Shown here piece after piece: positions 21,159 through 32,800 of a stretch of DNA of 64,000 nucleotides (positions are counted from its first letter, which is position 1; the number at the start of each line of letters is the position of its first letter). The stretch comes from Hansfordia pulvinata (lineage: Eukaryota > Ascomycota > Sordariomycetes > Xylariales): assembly GCA_006538405.1 (NCBI GenBank), contig BJKQ01000001.1:3224001-3288000 (forward strand), given 5' to 3'. A program made the position numbers and the translations under genes. A model generated the notes under the pieces. The model ran no database searches. It was not told the origin of the DNA and was given only the letters and a program-made list of their open reading frames with translations.

Positions 21159-23774
21159 TCACGACAAGCCGCCAGGGGGGAGGACCCCGGCCCGGTCCTC
21201 CCCACCGTGTTGCCGCCGCCGCCGGCGTCTCTGGCTCGGCAAGCTCGCGCGGTCGTCGCGCAAGCCGCCGGCACCGTCCCTACTACCACCACCACCGCCG
21301 GCGAACGGGTTGCTGCCGCCGTCCTCGACCGTGACCAGGCCGGCGCGGGACGCGGCCACGAGGACGGCGAGCCCGATGCGCGCGACGTCGAGGCCCGAGG
21401 CGTCGCGCTGGCGCAGCGAGCCCGATGACCGGCCCACAGCGACCACCGACCGCCCCGGGCTGCCGGGACCCCGGCCGCCGGGCCTCAGCGGCGCGGGCAC
21501 CGAGGCCAGGCGGCGGGGCCACGACGACGACGACGCGGTACCCTCGGTGAGAAGAGGCGCCGGGTCGGTCCTCCCGGCGGTGCGTGCCTGGGTGGTCCTC
21601 TGACTTGGCGACTGGGACGAGGAGGTGGTGTTGGCAGTGGTGGCCTGATACGCCGGGCCGGTGTACGGGGTCCTGCGCGCCGGCGGCTGCAGGTACGGGT
21701 TCTGGGTCGCTCGCGTGCTCCTGCTGCCGCCGCGGCGGACAGGCACGGGCGTCGACCGGCCGGGAGCACGGAACGCCGGCCCCGTGTAGATGCTCCGGCG
21801 CTGAGGGGGGCGCAGGTACGGGTTCGCGCGTCGCCCCCGGCCGTGCTCGGGGCAACGGACGGCTCGCGCGGCGGCGGCGGCGTCGGCGGCGTGAGAGGGG
21901 CCCGCCCGGCCGCCCTCTTCCTCGCTTCCGTCCCCGGCCGCCGGCGGGCGTGACGCGCCGCCGCCCGGCCCTCCCAAGCTCGCGACGTCCTCGGCGGGCA
22001 CCCTGCGGACGCGCCGGACGCCGAACGTCTGCCTCGTCGGCGACAGGAGCCTGTCGACGCGGTCCGAGAGCCGGTCCAGCGAGCGGTCCAGCCGCGTGCG
22101 CCGCTTCGCCGGCTCGGCGCCCTGGTAGGCGCCCTTAATCGTCTTCGCGGGCGCAGCAGTCGTCCCCGTGGGCGACAGTGGTAGACCACCGCCGCCCTCC
22201 CCCTGGAGGTGAGTCCGGGGCTGGAGAGGAGGACCCCCGGACGCAGCTTTTACCGCCGCATCCGTCTCCGCCTCCTCCGGGTAGCGCGACCACGACCACG
22301 GACGCGACCGATCCCTGCGGAACCTCGACCCGGCGGCCTCGGACGAGAGCGTGGCGCCCTCGGCGCATCCCCCGCGGCGCTCCGCCTCGCTCGCCAGGCT
22401 CCACATTATCCGGCGGCCCAGCTCGCCCGGGCCGAGGTCGCGGCTGCGCACCGCCGCGTCCCGGCTGCGGCCGCGCGGCCTCGACAGGTCCAGGGCCGGC
22501 TGCTGCCCCGCGGGGGACAGGCTGTAGAGGATGCGGGCGCCCAGGTCCGCGAGGTCCGCGAGGTCCGCGGCGGTGGGGTGAGCAGGCGGGCTCCGGCCAC
22601 GGATGTTGCCGCGGCGTCGCTCTGCTGTCGTCGCTACGGTGGCAGTCGTGGTTGCCGCTCGGCGCGGCTCCTCGTCGGGGCCGGCGCCGCGATGGAGACT
22701 AGGGCCGGGACTAGAGTGAGCCCGGGCGACCGCGTCGTTCGCAGCCGAAGCCACCGCCGCAACAGCAGCAGCACCTGTCTGAGCCTGGCGAGACGCGCGC
22801 CTGTGACCACCTAGCAGCTCCTCGTGGGCCCCCTCCTTGAATGAGAAGGTCCGGCTCCGGCTCCGGCCCCGGCTCGCGGCGCGCGAGATCGAGCGGCTCA
22901 CGACGCCCTTGATGCTTGCGCAGGCCCGCGACAGGTCCCGGCGGCGGCGGCCCCGGACCGGCTCGTTGTCCGAGTCGTCGTCGGAGCAGAGGGTCCCTTC
23001 CTCGTCCGAGTCGTCCCCCCGGCCCTCGTCGTCGGTGACCTCATCGTACCAGCGGCGCTCGTTGTCTTCGCGATCGCCGCCGCCACCGCCGCCAGGGCTC
23101 TCCTGGCTGCGCCCGACGGTCAGCGCCGAGGCGACGGTGGCGGCGAGTGAGAGCCTGCGGCGGGGCACCCTCTTGCAGAAGCGCTCCGCGGGCGTCGGGG
23201 GCGGGCCCACCAGGTCCGGGTCGAACTGCGCGTACAGCCAGCCCTTCTGGCCGCCGCAGCTCAGGCTGTGGATCAGGTCGGGGCTGTCGGGGCGGGGGCC
23301 GGGAGCGACGGCGGCCGGGGGGGCCAGCTGCGTTGGCGAAGAGACGGGGACAGGCGAGACCTGCTGGCGCTCTTGCTCCGGGCCGCGCTGCTGGCAGGGG
23401 GCGCGGCGGGCCTCCTCGCACCGGGCGCCAGGCTTGATGACCACCAGGGGCAGAGGGCGCATCGCCTTGCCGCTGAGGTAGCACTCCAGATCCTGGTGTC
23501 CGCCGTAGCCGCCGCCGGTGCCGCCCACCATCACCCGCGATAGAGGAGGTGGCGACGGCAGCGAGGGACGCTTGTTGAGGTCGAGGAACCTGCGGTGTGC
23601 CAGCAATGGTGGCGGCGCCAGGGTCGTGGATGTCCGGATCAGAGGGCCCTTCGTGACGGAGCCGACGGGGCGCCGCGGAATTGCGTGGGTCGTCGCTTTA
23701 TTATAAGAGCACATCGGGACGTGAGTGCGAGAGCCACGGCTGTGGATCTTGGCCTCGGTCTGTCTGGGTATCAT
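21159..23774 (-). CDS. Large disordered protein with internal repeats, function unknown
   Basis: A single 871-codon frame, far longer than chance alternatives on the same stretch, rich in Arg, Pro, Ser and Gly. No known domain is recognised. A moderately conserved-looking part near residues 80-110 (DLECYLSGKAMRPLPLVVIK) is followed by disorder, an acidic stretch at about 245-270, and Arg/Ser-rich segments. Two internal repeat families are visible: GARILYSLSP (about 400) with GRRIMWSLAS (about 450), and NPYLRPPQRRSIYTGPAF (about 649) with NPYLQPPARRTPYTGPAY (about 690). A weak hydrophobic stretch lies near 815-835. The true start could be the Met at about residue 80 (MVGGTGGG), since the first 80 residues are less convincing. 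A small intron cannot be excluded. Confidence 0.7.
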   Translation of the reverse strand: MIPRQTEAKIHSRGSRTHVPMCSYNKATTHAIPRRPVGSVTKGPLIRTSTTLAPPPLLAHRRFLDLNKRPSLPSPPPLSRVMVGGTGGGYGGHQDLECYLSGKAMRPLPLVVIKPGARCEEARRAPCQQRGPEQERQQVSPVPVSSPTQLAPPAAVAPGPRPDSPDLIHSLSCGGQKGWLYAQFDPDLVGPPPTPAERFCKRVPRRRLSLAATVASALTVGRSQESPGGGGGGDREDNERRWYDEVTDDEGRGDDSDEEGTLCSDDDSDNEPVRGRRRRDLSRACASIKGVVSRSISRAASRGRSRSRTFSFKEGAHEELLGGHRRASRQAQTGAAAVAAVASAANDAVARAHSSPGPSLHRGAGPDEEPRRAATTTATVATTAERRRGNIRGRSPPAHPTAADLADLADLGARILYSLSPAGQQPALDLSRPRGRSRDAAVRSRDLGPGELGRRIMWSLASEAERRGGCAEGATLSSEAAGSRFRRDRSRPWSWSRYPEEAETDAAVKAASGGPPLQPRTHLQGEGGGGLPLSPTGTTAAPAKTIKGAYQGAEPAKRRTRLDRSLDRLSDRVDRLLSPTRQTFGVRRVRRVPAEDVASLGGPGGGASRPPAAGDGSEEEGGRAGPSHAADAAAAARAVRCPEHGRGRRANPYLRPPQRRSIYTGPAFRAPGRSTPVPVRRGGSRSTRATQNPYLQPPARRTPYTGPAYQATTANTTSSSQSPSQRTTQARTAGRTDPAPLLTEGTASSSSWPRRLASVPAPLRPGGRGPGSPGRSVVAVGRSSGSLRQRDASGLDVARIGLAVLVAASRAGLVTVEDGGSNPFAGGGGGSRDGAGGLRDDRASLPSQRRRRRRQHGGEDRAGVLPPGGLS

Positions 23775-25076
23775 TTTTTTTTTGGTATTTTCTGTATTTC
23801 TTTTTTTTCTTTCTCTTGGCTATGAAAGCTCAGTGAGCCGGGTGTATTTGCCGGAGATGTTGGCTTCAGCTTGACTGGAAAAGGGAGCCGTGTGAACGAG
23901 AAGTGCGCTGAACAAGAGTCGTGTCAGAGATATAATATAAAGGACCAGCCTCAGGGGATAAGAAAAGCAATGGGCTATTACCAGTGGTATGGTAAAGATT
24001 GGTGATAATCGTATGCAATAGGCAAAGAGGATGAAGAGGGAAAGAAAAGTGAACAAGCCCCAGACGAGAAGAAACTGCCTTTTCGTTCGAGAGGACAGGA
24101 ACGTCCCAGACATCTCGGTGGCTTCAGACACACCGGGGTGGGAAAGCTCTGCGCACAGCTGTTCAGGCCAGGCGCCCCGTTGGAGTCCGTACCCGGGAGG
24201 AGAGAGACTGGTGAGGCGTGAATCGAACCTGCTCGTAACAGCTTCGCAGGGTCGGGTTGTTCAGGCAGTCGTACTTGTCGAGCAGGGTTGGACCGTGAAG
24301 AGATTGTTCGTGACAGGGGCCGGGTCGCTTTCCGTCACCTGGGGTCGTGAGGCTCCTTAAACATTCCTGCCATCGTTGCATGCTCTGAGAGACCAGTGGC
24401 TAGAAGCTGTACAGGACCCTTGTCGGAGGCGATCTGAACAACAGTCGACTGAACACACATCTTTGTGGGTGCCGATGTCACGGAGAAAAAGGATATGGGA
24501 GAGCACCCCATCACCAAAGCCGTACGTTGGTGTAGCTGGAGGCGCGCGACACCTGGTTGGACTAGCGAGACGAGAAGAATTGAAGACGAAGCAAAACAGC
24601 GTGCGATGCGAGCGCCAGAAGGCCAGCGCACGATGGTCTGCTAATCCGAACGAACAAAGAAAAGTCGTCTGGCATAAAACTCACGGTACATTTCCCGCGG
24701 CGTTATCGTCTGGTTCTAGATTTCCAAACCAGCGACAGGACCAGGACAAAGAATCTCAGCTGCGAACAGTTGTCAGCCATCTTCACAAAAATAGACCCGG
24801 ATTTACTAGACGATGCATGTGTCGTGGTACAGGTTGATATTTTCATTGCGACGAGGCCCTCACTATACGAGTTGCCTCTTCATATCTTGTTCATTATGTC
24901 ATGATCTGCTCCTGAGGTGCTTATTGGCGCCAACCCCCTCGACTCTCGGCGGACAGCTGTGAACGGATGAGATTAACTCATGTATCTTTACTACCTTGCC
25001 ATTCAGTGCGCCGTGCCCATGCAGTAATTAATATAATCGCTCGAGGAGTGTCGACTGAGCACCAGCTTAAGATTGC
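23775..25076. other. Intergenic region, no supported gene
   Basis: About 1.3 kb between the start of the disordered orphan and the stop of cullin-3. It begins with T-rich tracts (A-rich on the coding strand), typical of a fungal leader. The open frame 24376-24837 (+) has no domain signal. Confidence 0.55.
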
Positions 25077-27666
25077 TCACGCCACATAGCGATAGGCTGC
25101 GCGGCTACCTTCCACACGCTCGACGTATTCGCGAACGATGAGAGCCTCTATGCGACTTTTGATCAGCGGGATATCGGGCTTGAACTGACCCGTCAAGACG
25201 TGAATCACCTCTGTGATCAGGTTTGAGTGGTCGAGTTCTTTCCGCTGCTTCATGATGCGCACAATGGCGGCGTCGACCACGTATTTCCTCGTCTCCAGCG
25301 TCTTGTTGTCGGTCTCCTTGCGCTCCTCTTCATTCTCCACCTTGTTGGCGGCGTTGACCGACGGGATCTTGATCTTCATAGTCTTGCTCACAAACTCCGA
25401 GTTGAATGTGAACTTGTCGCCTGGTTTGGCGGCTGACTTGGTTTGGGGTTCTCGGTGCAGTATGCGATATACTTTGATGACCGACAGCGATGTCAAGGTG
25501 TTGACAAGATCTGGCTGAGGGATGCCAGTCCGAGACTGGATCTCCTCAAACGACAGCCACTCGCCTGCTGGGAGGTCGTTGAAAAGCATGAGCACGACCA
25601 TGCCGTAGGTGCTGACGTTGATCTCGTACCGGCGGTCTTTGCTCAGCGGACCCGACGACTTGCCGGCGGCTTTGGGGAAATGGCACTTGATGTCGGCGTT
25701 GCCAGCAGACCCAACCCACGTGAGGACGCGGCCGTTGTGGTTCTTGGCGTAGAACTCGAAAAAGCTCTTCTTCAAGTTGGTGATCTGTTTTGGGTAGATC
25801 ACGTTGGTCTTGACGCCATCGGCAATGCCCGTCTGGCGACCCATGACCTCCTTGGGCCAGTTGTTTCCCGCGAGCACATTGATGCCCAGGTCGATGTGGG
25901 AATCCTCCACTTGCCCAAGCCCCGAACGTGTGTTTTGTATTTGTCCGTGATGGTCTTGGAAGTCTGCATGTCGCGGAACATGCCCTCGAACTTGTGGGTG
26001 AAGTTATTCCCGAGCTCGCGCTTCATCCTTGAGACCATGTCCATCTCGACTTCCTGGCTCTCCGACTTGGCGTGTAGTAAGCGACGCGCCAGGTGCTTCT
26101 GGTAATACTGCTCGAACTTGTCCTTCTCGCCGAGGTACCGGAGCAGCGTGATGGCTTTGTCGAGGACGAAGTCGATCTCGGCCTCGGTCTTGCCCTTGAT
26201 GCCCCGCTTGAGGTTGTCGTCGATGTACAGCGACACGTATTCGGCGCTGCGGGTGAAGGAGTTGATGAACTCCGAAAAGCTCTTAGAGAGGGCTGAGCTG
26301 AGGATGATGTCTGCCTTGAAGCAATCATTCAACATGCGGTCGAACTTTGCCTGCAGAACGAGCACGTCGTCGACCCACTTGACGGCGGCTGCTGTTTGCT
26401 GAGCAGCAGCGTTGAGCGGCTTGGCTTTCGACTTGTCGGCGGCCCCGTCGGCATCCTCCGCTTCAGCTTGGTTGATGGAGAAGTCGGTATTCTTGAGGAC
26501 CTGTTCAATCTCGGTCCCCAGCTCGATGACCCGACGTGCTAGTGCATTCGACAAGGCTGTACGTTGGGGGTCCACGCGGCAGACAAGCTGGTAGAGAATA
26601 CCAAGATCCTCAATCCGGTCGTTGTCGATCATGGCGCGGACGCCGCTGCCCTCGAGATTCATGAAATCCTCCAGGTGCTTGGATACGAGCTCCTTGTCCA
26701 CGACGGCGGCGATTTTCGGGAGCGAGCCGGACGAGACAGTGGTCCTGCAGCGGTCGGCCTCCTCGGAGAGTCGTCGCTGGGTGTGTCGGAGCCAGACAGA
26801 GGCATCGGCATCTCGAAGGAGTCGCTCGCACTCGTTGCGGTAGAAAGAGCGGCTGTTCTCCAGATAGGCCGGCTCGAAGGTGGTGAGGTAGAGGCGGTCA
26901 TGCTCGTGCTCCTCGTCGGTCTCGGATAGCGACTCCAGCATGGATATGCAGCTGCGCAGCAGGGCCTTGTCGATGACGTCGCCCTGCCGCTCCATGTTGA
27001 TGTGATCGAGAACCGTGGCATTGAGAATGTCAAACACCTGCAGGTTGGAGCCCATCTTGTGGAGGGGCGAGCGTAGGATGTGACTGCGGAAGAGGCCGAT
27101 GGTGGTGGCAAAGATGGAGGGCTGGGCAGAGTCCTGGGAGTAGCCGCGGTCGAGATACATGAGAATGTCGGCAATCATGTTCATGGACGTGTTGTGGTCC
27201 TCCCAGGACGCGCGGACGCCTCTGAGGAACTTCTCACCCATAGAGCGTCGTTCGGTGACAGAGGAGCCGGGCATGTCGCCGACGGTCATGTTGAACAGGT
27301 TTTTGGTAATGAGGGCGTCGATTCCCGGGATGACCTGGTCGCGGAACCACTGGCTCTCGAACTCCTTGACACGATCGTAGAGCTTGCCGCCGGCTTTTTG
27401 CAGCACGATCTTGTAGGAGAAGCGGTAGAGCTGCTCGAAGGAGAGCTGGCCGGCGTTCTTGTTGTGAATGTCGCGGAGGGCATCGCGCAGCTTTTCCCAG
27501 CATTGCTCGAATTCGTCGGAGGCGGCATTCTGGACGAGGGGCTATAAGAAAGGCGTGAGCGGGAGGCAGAGAAGGGGCGTGGCGGAGAGGGTGAAGTACT
27601 TACACGTCGGGGAGGGCGGATGCGCCCGCCGCGCATCATGCCGCCGCCGCCACGGCCGGAGATCAT
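25077..27666 (-). CDS. CUL3: Cullin-3 ubiquitin ligase scaffold (needs one extra base near 25914)
   Basis: Exon 1 is 27604-27666 (21 codons), then a 62-nt intron, then 25077-27541; with one added base the protein has 842 residues. Cullin repeats fill the N-terminal half (VQNAASDEFEQCWEKLRDAL onward), then the cullin-homology domain (YYQKHLARRLL, VSRMKRELGNNFTHKFEGMF) and a C-terminal winged-helix tail. The neddylation lysine is at about 786 in IVRIMKQRK. The protein scaffolds RBX1 and BTB-domain adaptors. The frame breaks after KTHVRGLG: the rest (VEDSHIDLGINVLAGNNWP) is one frame away, beside a CCC run at 25914-25916. The family is unmistakable on both sides, so I treat the break as a sequence defect. 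Confidence 0.92.
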
Positions 27667-28960
27667 CGCGACAGGGGGGAAGTCGGCTCAGAGGTGTGTT
27701 TTGGGTGGCAGGGTGGTGACGCACTCGAAAGTGAAGCCAAGAGAAGGCGGTAGTCAAGGTGGCGGGATGGAGGCAGACCGGAGCGAGACGTCGGTGGTAG
27801 ATGTAGGTCGGCCTGTCGTAGTCTTCGTGATGTTCAATCTGCCCGGGACTCTACCTGCCTGACGGGCGCCCAGATGAACACCAGGCGTAGAGGCAAGCGG
27901 GCGAAGGGCCGTCTGGGCAAGGCAGCCGGCGGGCGTGGTTACGTGGGCGACAGGCAAGTGGGCCGAGGCCGGAGGGCAGCAGACATGACGATCGGTGACG
28001 CGGGCGAGGTGAGTTGCGGCCAGAGGTGAGCGGGCGGACAGGAGTCGTCGAGGTGCAGATGGTGCCCTGGGGATTCAAGCTGGAGGCTGCCAGGTGGGAG
28101 AAACGGGCGAGTGATCAAGCAACGACGAGCGAGGGGAGGTTGCCGTGTCGGTAGGCGGGACAAGAGTCAAGCTACGATGTACAACGTGCCGGCTGGGGGA
28201 TGAACCGTCAACTGGGCAGGTGGGGAGCAACATGGTACCTCACGTCTCGCTAGGTACATACGATCGCGAGGCAGCAGTCAGCGAGAAGGCCCATGTTGGT
28301 GCATCCGATGTACCCGTACCGCAATGCCCCACCACTCAGTGCCTGGACAAACAACGGGGTACGAGATGCAGGCCGTAAGCTTCAAATGAACTGGCGCTGC
28401 AGGTGTCGAGGTTGCGGACTGAACCAGGTACGTACTGGTGCGGTACGCGTGGCCCTACGCGTGACGCACCGTACCCAAGGCACTGGTGAATGCTGCAATA
28501 TTCTTGACAACGAACAGATAGCCCAGTTTGCAGTGCGACTGGTGCCTCAGTGCATGTTCCTTCGTATGTTTGTCCTGGTAAAAGTCCTTGTCCGGAGATT
28601 GTCCATCAGAGGAACAATGCCACACTCAGCGCCGTAGCAATAGAATAGAAGAGAAACGGCTCGACGCGCTTGTCGTCATCCGCCCACTCGCGTCTGGCAG
28701 ATCGTCAAGTACCCGCACGCGTAGAGTGGCCCATGAGGTACTCCAGGCACTCGGTCCATCTGCCCCGATAAGAATTTTAAGTGCTGTCTCAAGCCTTATC
28801 AATTGCCTACGCCCTACAACCCAAGCTCTCTCATCTCAGACCTCGTCGTCGCCGGCTGTTGCCTCTACTGTGAACTCAACCTCTTCTCGACGACCACAAG
28901 ACATCTAGAACGTCGCTATACACCGTATACCTAACCACCACAAGCACCACCCCCCACAAC
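27667..28960. other. Divergent upstream region of CUL3 and ZIM17
   Basis: About 1.3 kb between two divergent start codons. There is no coding frame with a domain. The last 150 nt before ZIM17 are C/A-rich, like a fungal leader. Confidence 0.6.
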
Positions 28961-29533
28961 ATGGCCGCGAGGCAACCAACAAGCCTGCTCGCCAGGTCCG
29001 CCCTCCGCCTTGCCTCACCCGCGGCTCGCCCGTCACACCTCTGTCGTCCCCTGTCTACGCTCCCCGCCGCCCGAGTCGCGCCCGCGCCGTCATTCCGCGC
29101 CATCATCCCCCAGCACCCGCGTCGCCACGCGCACACAATCCCCAAGCCGCCCGCGGCCCCTCAGAAGGAGCCCAGCGACAGCCCAAACGCCCCCGCCGAC
29201 ACGTCGCCCCCGTCCGACGTCCTCCGCCGCAAGCAGCAGGAGCCTCACTACCAGCTGACCTTCACCTGCGTCCCGTGCTCGGCGCGCTCGACGCACACCG
29301 TCTCCAAGCAGGGCTACCACGCGGGGTCGGTTCTCATCACCTGCCCGTCCTGCCGCAACCGCCACATCATCAGCGACCACCTGGACATCTTCGGCAACAA
29401 GGGCCGCACTGTCGAGGACATCCTGCGCGAAAAGGGCGAGCTGGTCAAGCGCGGCACCCTCGGCGAGGACGGCGACGTCGAGTTCTGGCCCGCCGACCCG
29501 GACCACCAGCCCGGCGGGGGCGAGCAGAAGTGA
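28961..29533 (+). CDS. ZIM17: DNL-type zinc-finger protein, mitochondrial Hsp70 escort (ZIM17/TIM15)
   Basis: 190 residues in one exon. Residues 1-60 are rich in Arg, Ser and Ala and almost without acidic residues, as in a mitochondrial presequence. The DNL zinc finger spans about 97-160, with ligands Cys103/Cys106 (TCVPC) and Cys128/Cys131 (CPSC) and the diagnostic HIISDHLDIFG. Family members bind mitochondrial Hsp70 in the matrix, keep it soluble and so support protein import and iron-sulfur cluster assembly. The length is typical. The stop is 297 nt from that of UTP20 on the other strand. Confidence 0.95.
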   Translation: MAARQPTSLLARSALRLASPAARPSHLCRPLSTLPAARVAPAPSFRAIIPQHPRRHAHTIPKPPAAPQKEPSDSPNAPADTSPPSDVLRRKQQEPHYQLTFTCVPCSARSTHTVSKQGYHAGSVLITCPSCRNRHIISDHLDIFGNKGRTVEDILREKGELVKRGTLGEDGDVEFWPADPDHQPGGGEQK

Positions 29534-29829
29534 GACGAGAACGAGACGTTTAAGAAGATCGCCACCCCTCGTCGCGGAAGAGGATAGAAGAAGGGTGCGC
29601 GTGTCCTATACTGTACGATTTAGCTGTGTTATTAGGCTTCTGCCTCGCAGATGATATACCCCAATCCGATGTCATTGCCACCCGCAGGGACCGGCTCTCC
29701 CGGCGCAACAGATGACGGCACACATTCGCCACCGTGCACAACAGACCTCCAAATGTGACACTGCGATATACGTTTGACATTTACAACACTGCATAAACAC
29801 TGGGTATACTGTACAACAACCTCCGCCCC

Positions 29830-32800
29830 CTACCCGTACCGCCCCATGACCCGGCGGGCCCGCTGCTCCTCGCCCTTCTCCTTCCTTCGCTTGACCTTCT
29901 TGTCCAGCCGGCCCTTCTTCCACTGCCCGAACCGCTCCGGCTGGCTGACGGCCTCGATGCGCCGCTTGCGCGACCGGCCCTCGCGCCGCCGCCTGGCCGC
30001 CTCGCGCACCCGCAGCAGCCGCGCCGTGTACGCCGCGGTGCCCACCTTTGCCTGCAGCGCCTCCATGGCCTCGACCGCCTTGCCCTTGAGGCTCTCGTGC
30101 CGCGCCCCGAACGCCTCGTCCGCCGAGTACGGCGCCGGGATGCTCGGGTCCGTCAGGTGCGCCAGCGGCGCCAGCAGCGCGCCCAGCGACGGCTCCAGCG
30201 ACCCCGCGGCCGGCAGCAGGCCCACCAGCAGGGCCACCACGTCCAGCGCCGCCAGCTTGGGCACCAGCGCGGCCGCCCGCGGCGGCGTCTCCTCCACCAT
30301 GATGTCCGAGAGCCAACGCAGGAGCACGTCCAGGGTGACCGTGCCCTCGCCGGCCGGCTTGCCGGGCTGCTCGTCGTCGATGCCGTCCCACTCGTCCTCG
30401 TCGCCTTCCGCCGCGTCGTCTTCTGCCGCGTCGGGCTCGTCGGGGGGCCCGGCCTTGAGGAACTTGGCCAGCATCACGATGATGCGGCTGACTTCCGTGA
30501 CGAGGGACTCGTCGAGCTCGGGTGTCTCGGCGCCAAAGGGCTGGGGTAGGTCCGCTTCGGCGAAGGCCAGGCCCTTCTTTGCCATCCTCTTCTTCCATCT
30601 GGAGATGATGGCGGGGTTCAGGATGCTGACCGCGTTCATGACCAGCCTTTCGACCATGGAGGCGTCGAGCTGCAGGCCGTGGGACCCAGAGAGCGGGGCG
30701 GCGCTGTCCAGGTTCTTGTCGTTCTGGTAGAAATCCGCCAGGAACGCACTCAACAGCCGAACGCCAGAGAGCCTGACGCTTGGGTCTGCGCTGGACAGCG
30801 GCTCGGGTACCAGCCGCCACACCTGTGCGTTGGACAGAAGCAAGCTCGGGTACTTTTGGACGACGACCAGTGCTGTCTGCAGCGCTGTGTTGATGAGCTC
30901 GGGCTCGCCCGCATGTGCGGGAAAGTCGCTCAGCAGCTCAACCAACGACTTGAGGAAAAGCTCGACGTCCTTGCGGTCTTTGCTCGTGGGCTCCTTGGAC
31001 TCAAAGTACAGCCCGATGGACTGGAGGCCAAGCTGGAGGACCGGGGAGTTGTCGGTGTCCTGCACCCAGTTGCGAACGAGCGCCAGGAACTTCGCCGCCC
31101 GTTCCTTGTCGGCCTTGCGGAAGATCTCCTTGATCAGCTCGGCCGCGGCCAGCTTGCACTTCTCGCTGTCGTCGTTGGCGAGCACAAACACAACAGGGAT
31201 GAAGCAGTCCGCGACGACGTCTTGGACGAAATCCTCGGCGGTCTTCATAAGCAGTAGATGGATCACCTCCATGGCGGACAGTCGACCGCCCTCTCTCTCG
31301 TACTTCAAGTTTGCCACGACGAAGCTCAGCTGCTTGGCCCATCGGTTCTTCTTCTGGGGATAGTCGCGCAGGAACTGGAAGAAGGCGCCGCGGGCGAGAT
31401 CGCGCGTGTTCTTGTCGTCGTTGGTGATCATGACCGTGCCCACGTAGTCCAGCGTGTCGTAGACGACAGCCGTCTCAACCTTCCTGTCCAGCACGGACCG
31501 GAGAAAGTTGAACGTCACGTGCCGGTACAGAGGCTCGGTGAGGTCGTCTTTGAGCTTGCCCAACAGCATATCCACCGCCGAGTCCTTGATCGTGACGTCG
31601 CGCCTGTCTCGCAGGATGATCGAGATGAGTTTGAGCGCGGTCTGGGCCACGTCGGTGTTTGTCGAGACAGACATGGAGATGTTCTTGATAGCATCCTTGG
31701 CAGCAACGTTGTAGAGCTTGGTAAAGTCGTCCGTCTTGAAGGGGACCTTGACCAGAACATTGAGGAGCTTGTATGTCGCGATTCTGACCTCTTCCTCACC
31801 GCCGACGATTGCGTCGCCGAGGATGGGGATGAACCCGGTGATGTTGGCCGAGTTGCGCAGGCTTTCGTGCTTCTTCCAGACCGCCCGGAGAACGTCGATC
31901 GCGAAACGCACCAGCTTGTAGGTATGCTTCGTCATCGAGGCATTGCGGTCGCCGCTCTTCTTCGCTCCCTTCTGGACCAGGTAGCGCTTCAGCTTCGGGT
32001 CGATGGGCGCCTCCACCTGAGGCTTGTCGCTTTCGTAGGCCTTCTGGATGACCTCGTAGCACAGAACCAACGTGTCGCGACTCTCCACGGCAGCGTTGCT
32101 GAGCAGGCCGTTCGAGATGCGCGAGAGAAGGTCATCGATCTTGCGGACCATGCGCAGGTCCAGCCTCTCGAGGAGCAAGGCTTGCAGAGGAGAGATCAAG
32201 TCGACCAGGTGCTCAACAGAGGAGGTGCGGGCAATGAGCTCCATCGAATCTTGACTCTTGCTGCTCTTGACCTCCTTCATCTTGCTGATGTACTCCTCCG
32301 CATCCTTCTCCTGGCCGGTGGCACCGAATATGTCGTCCATGATGATCGCGACAATGTCCCCGAGGCAGTAGTCGATATCGCCAGGTTGGAAGCTGGGAAT
32401 GACAGTCACCAGGATGGTGTGCATGGTGTAGGACAGGACGTGCATCTGATAACCTTTGGTCAGGGCACCTCTCAGCTCCGTCAGGACGAATCCAAGACAG
32501 GACGGTCCCAGAATCAGAGAGATCTTGGCCAAGGTATCCCGAGCCATCTCACGAGAGTCCCAAGCCTTGCTGCGGAGAATGTGACAGATGTCCGTCAGAA
32601 CGCCCGGCAGCTTGTGGCCTAGCGACTCCTCGGGCACCAGTTTGAGGATCTTGACGATGATGACACCGATCGGTACACGTGAGCTGACAGTGGTCTCGTC
32701 CTTTTCGTGGAGATAGTCCATCAACGGCGGCAGGATGTTGCCAAGAATGTCCTCGGTGAACTTGTCCTGTGCCGGCATGGTGAGAGCAAGGCGGTGGGCC

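Noticed and set aside
24225..24240. Possible tRNA B-box-like sequences (for example near 24225 and 45345)
   Set aside because: GAATCGAACC-like strings occur, but I found no matching A box or cloverleaf pairing around them.
31258..32622. 454-codon plus-strand ORF and others antisense to UTP20
   Set aside because: Antisense to a continuous UTP20 reading frame; no domain signal.
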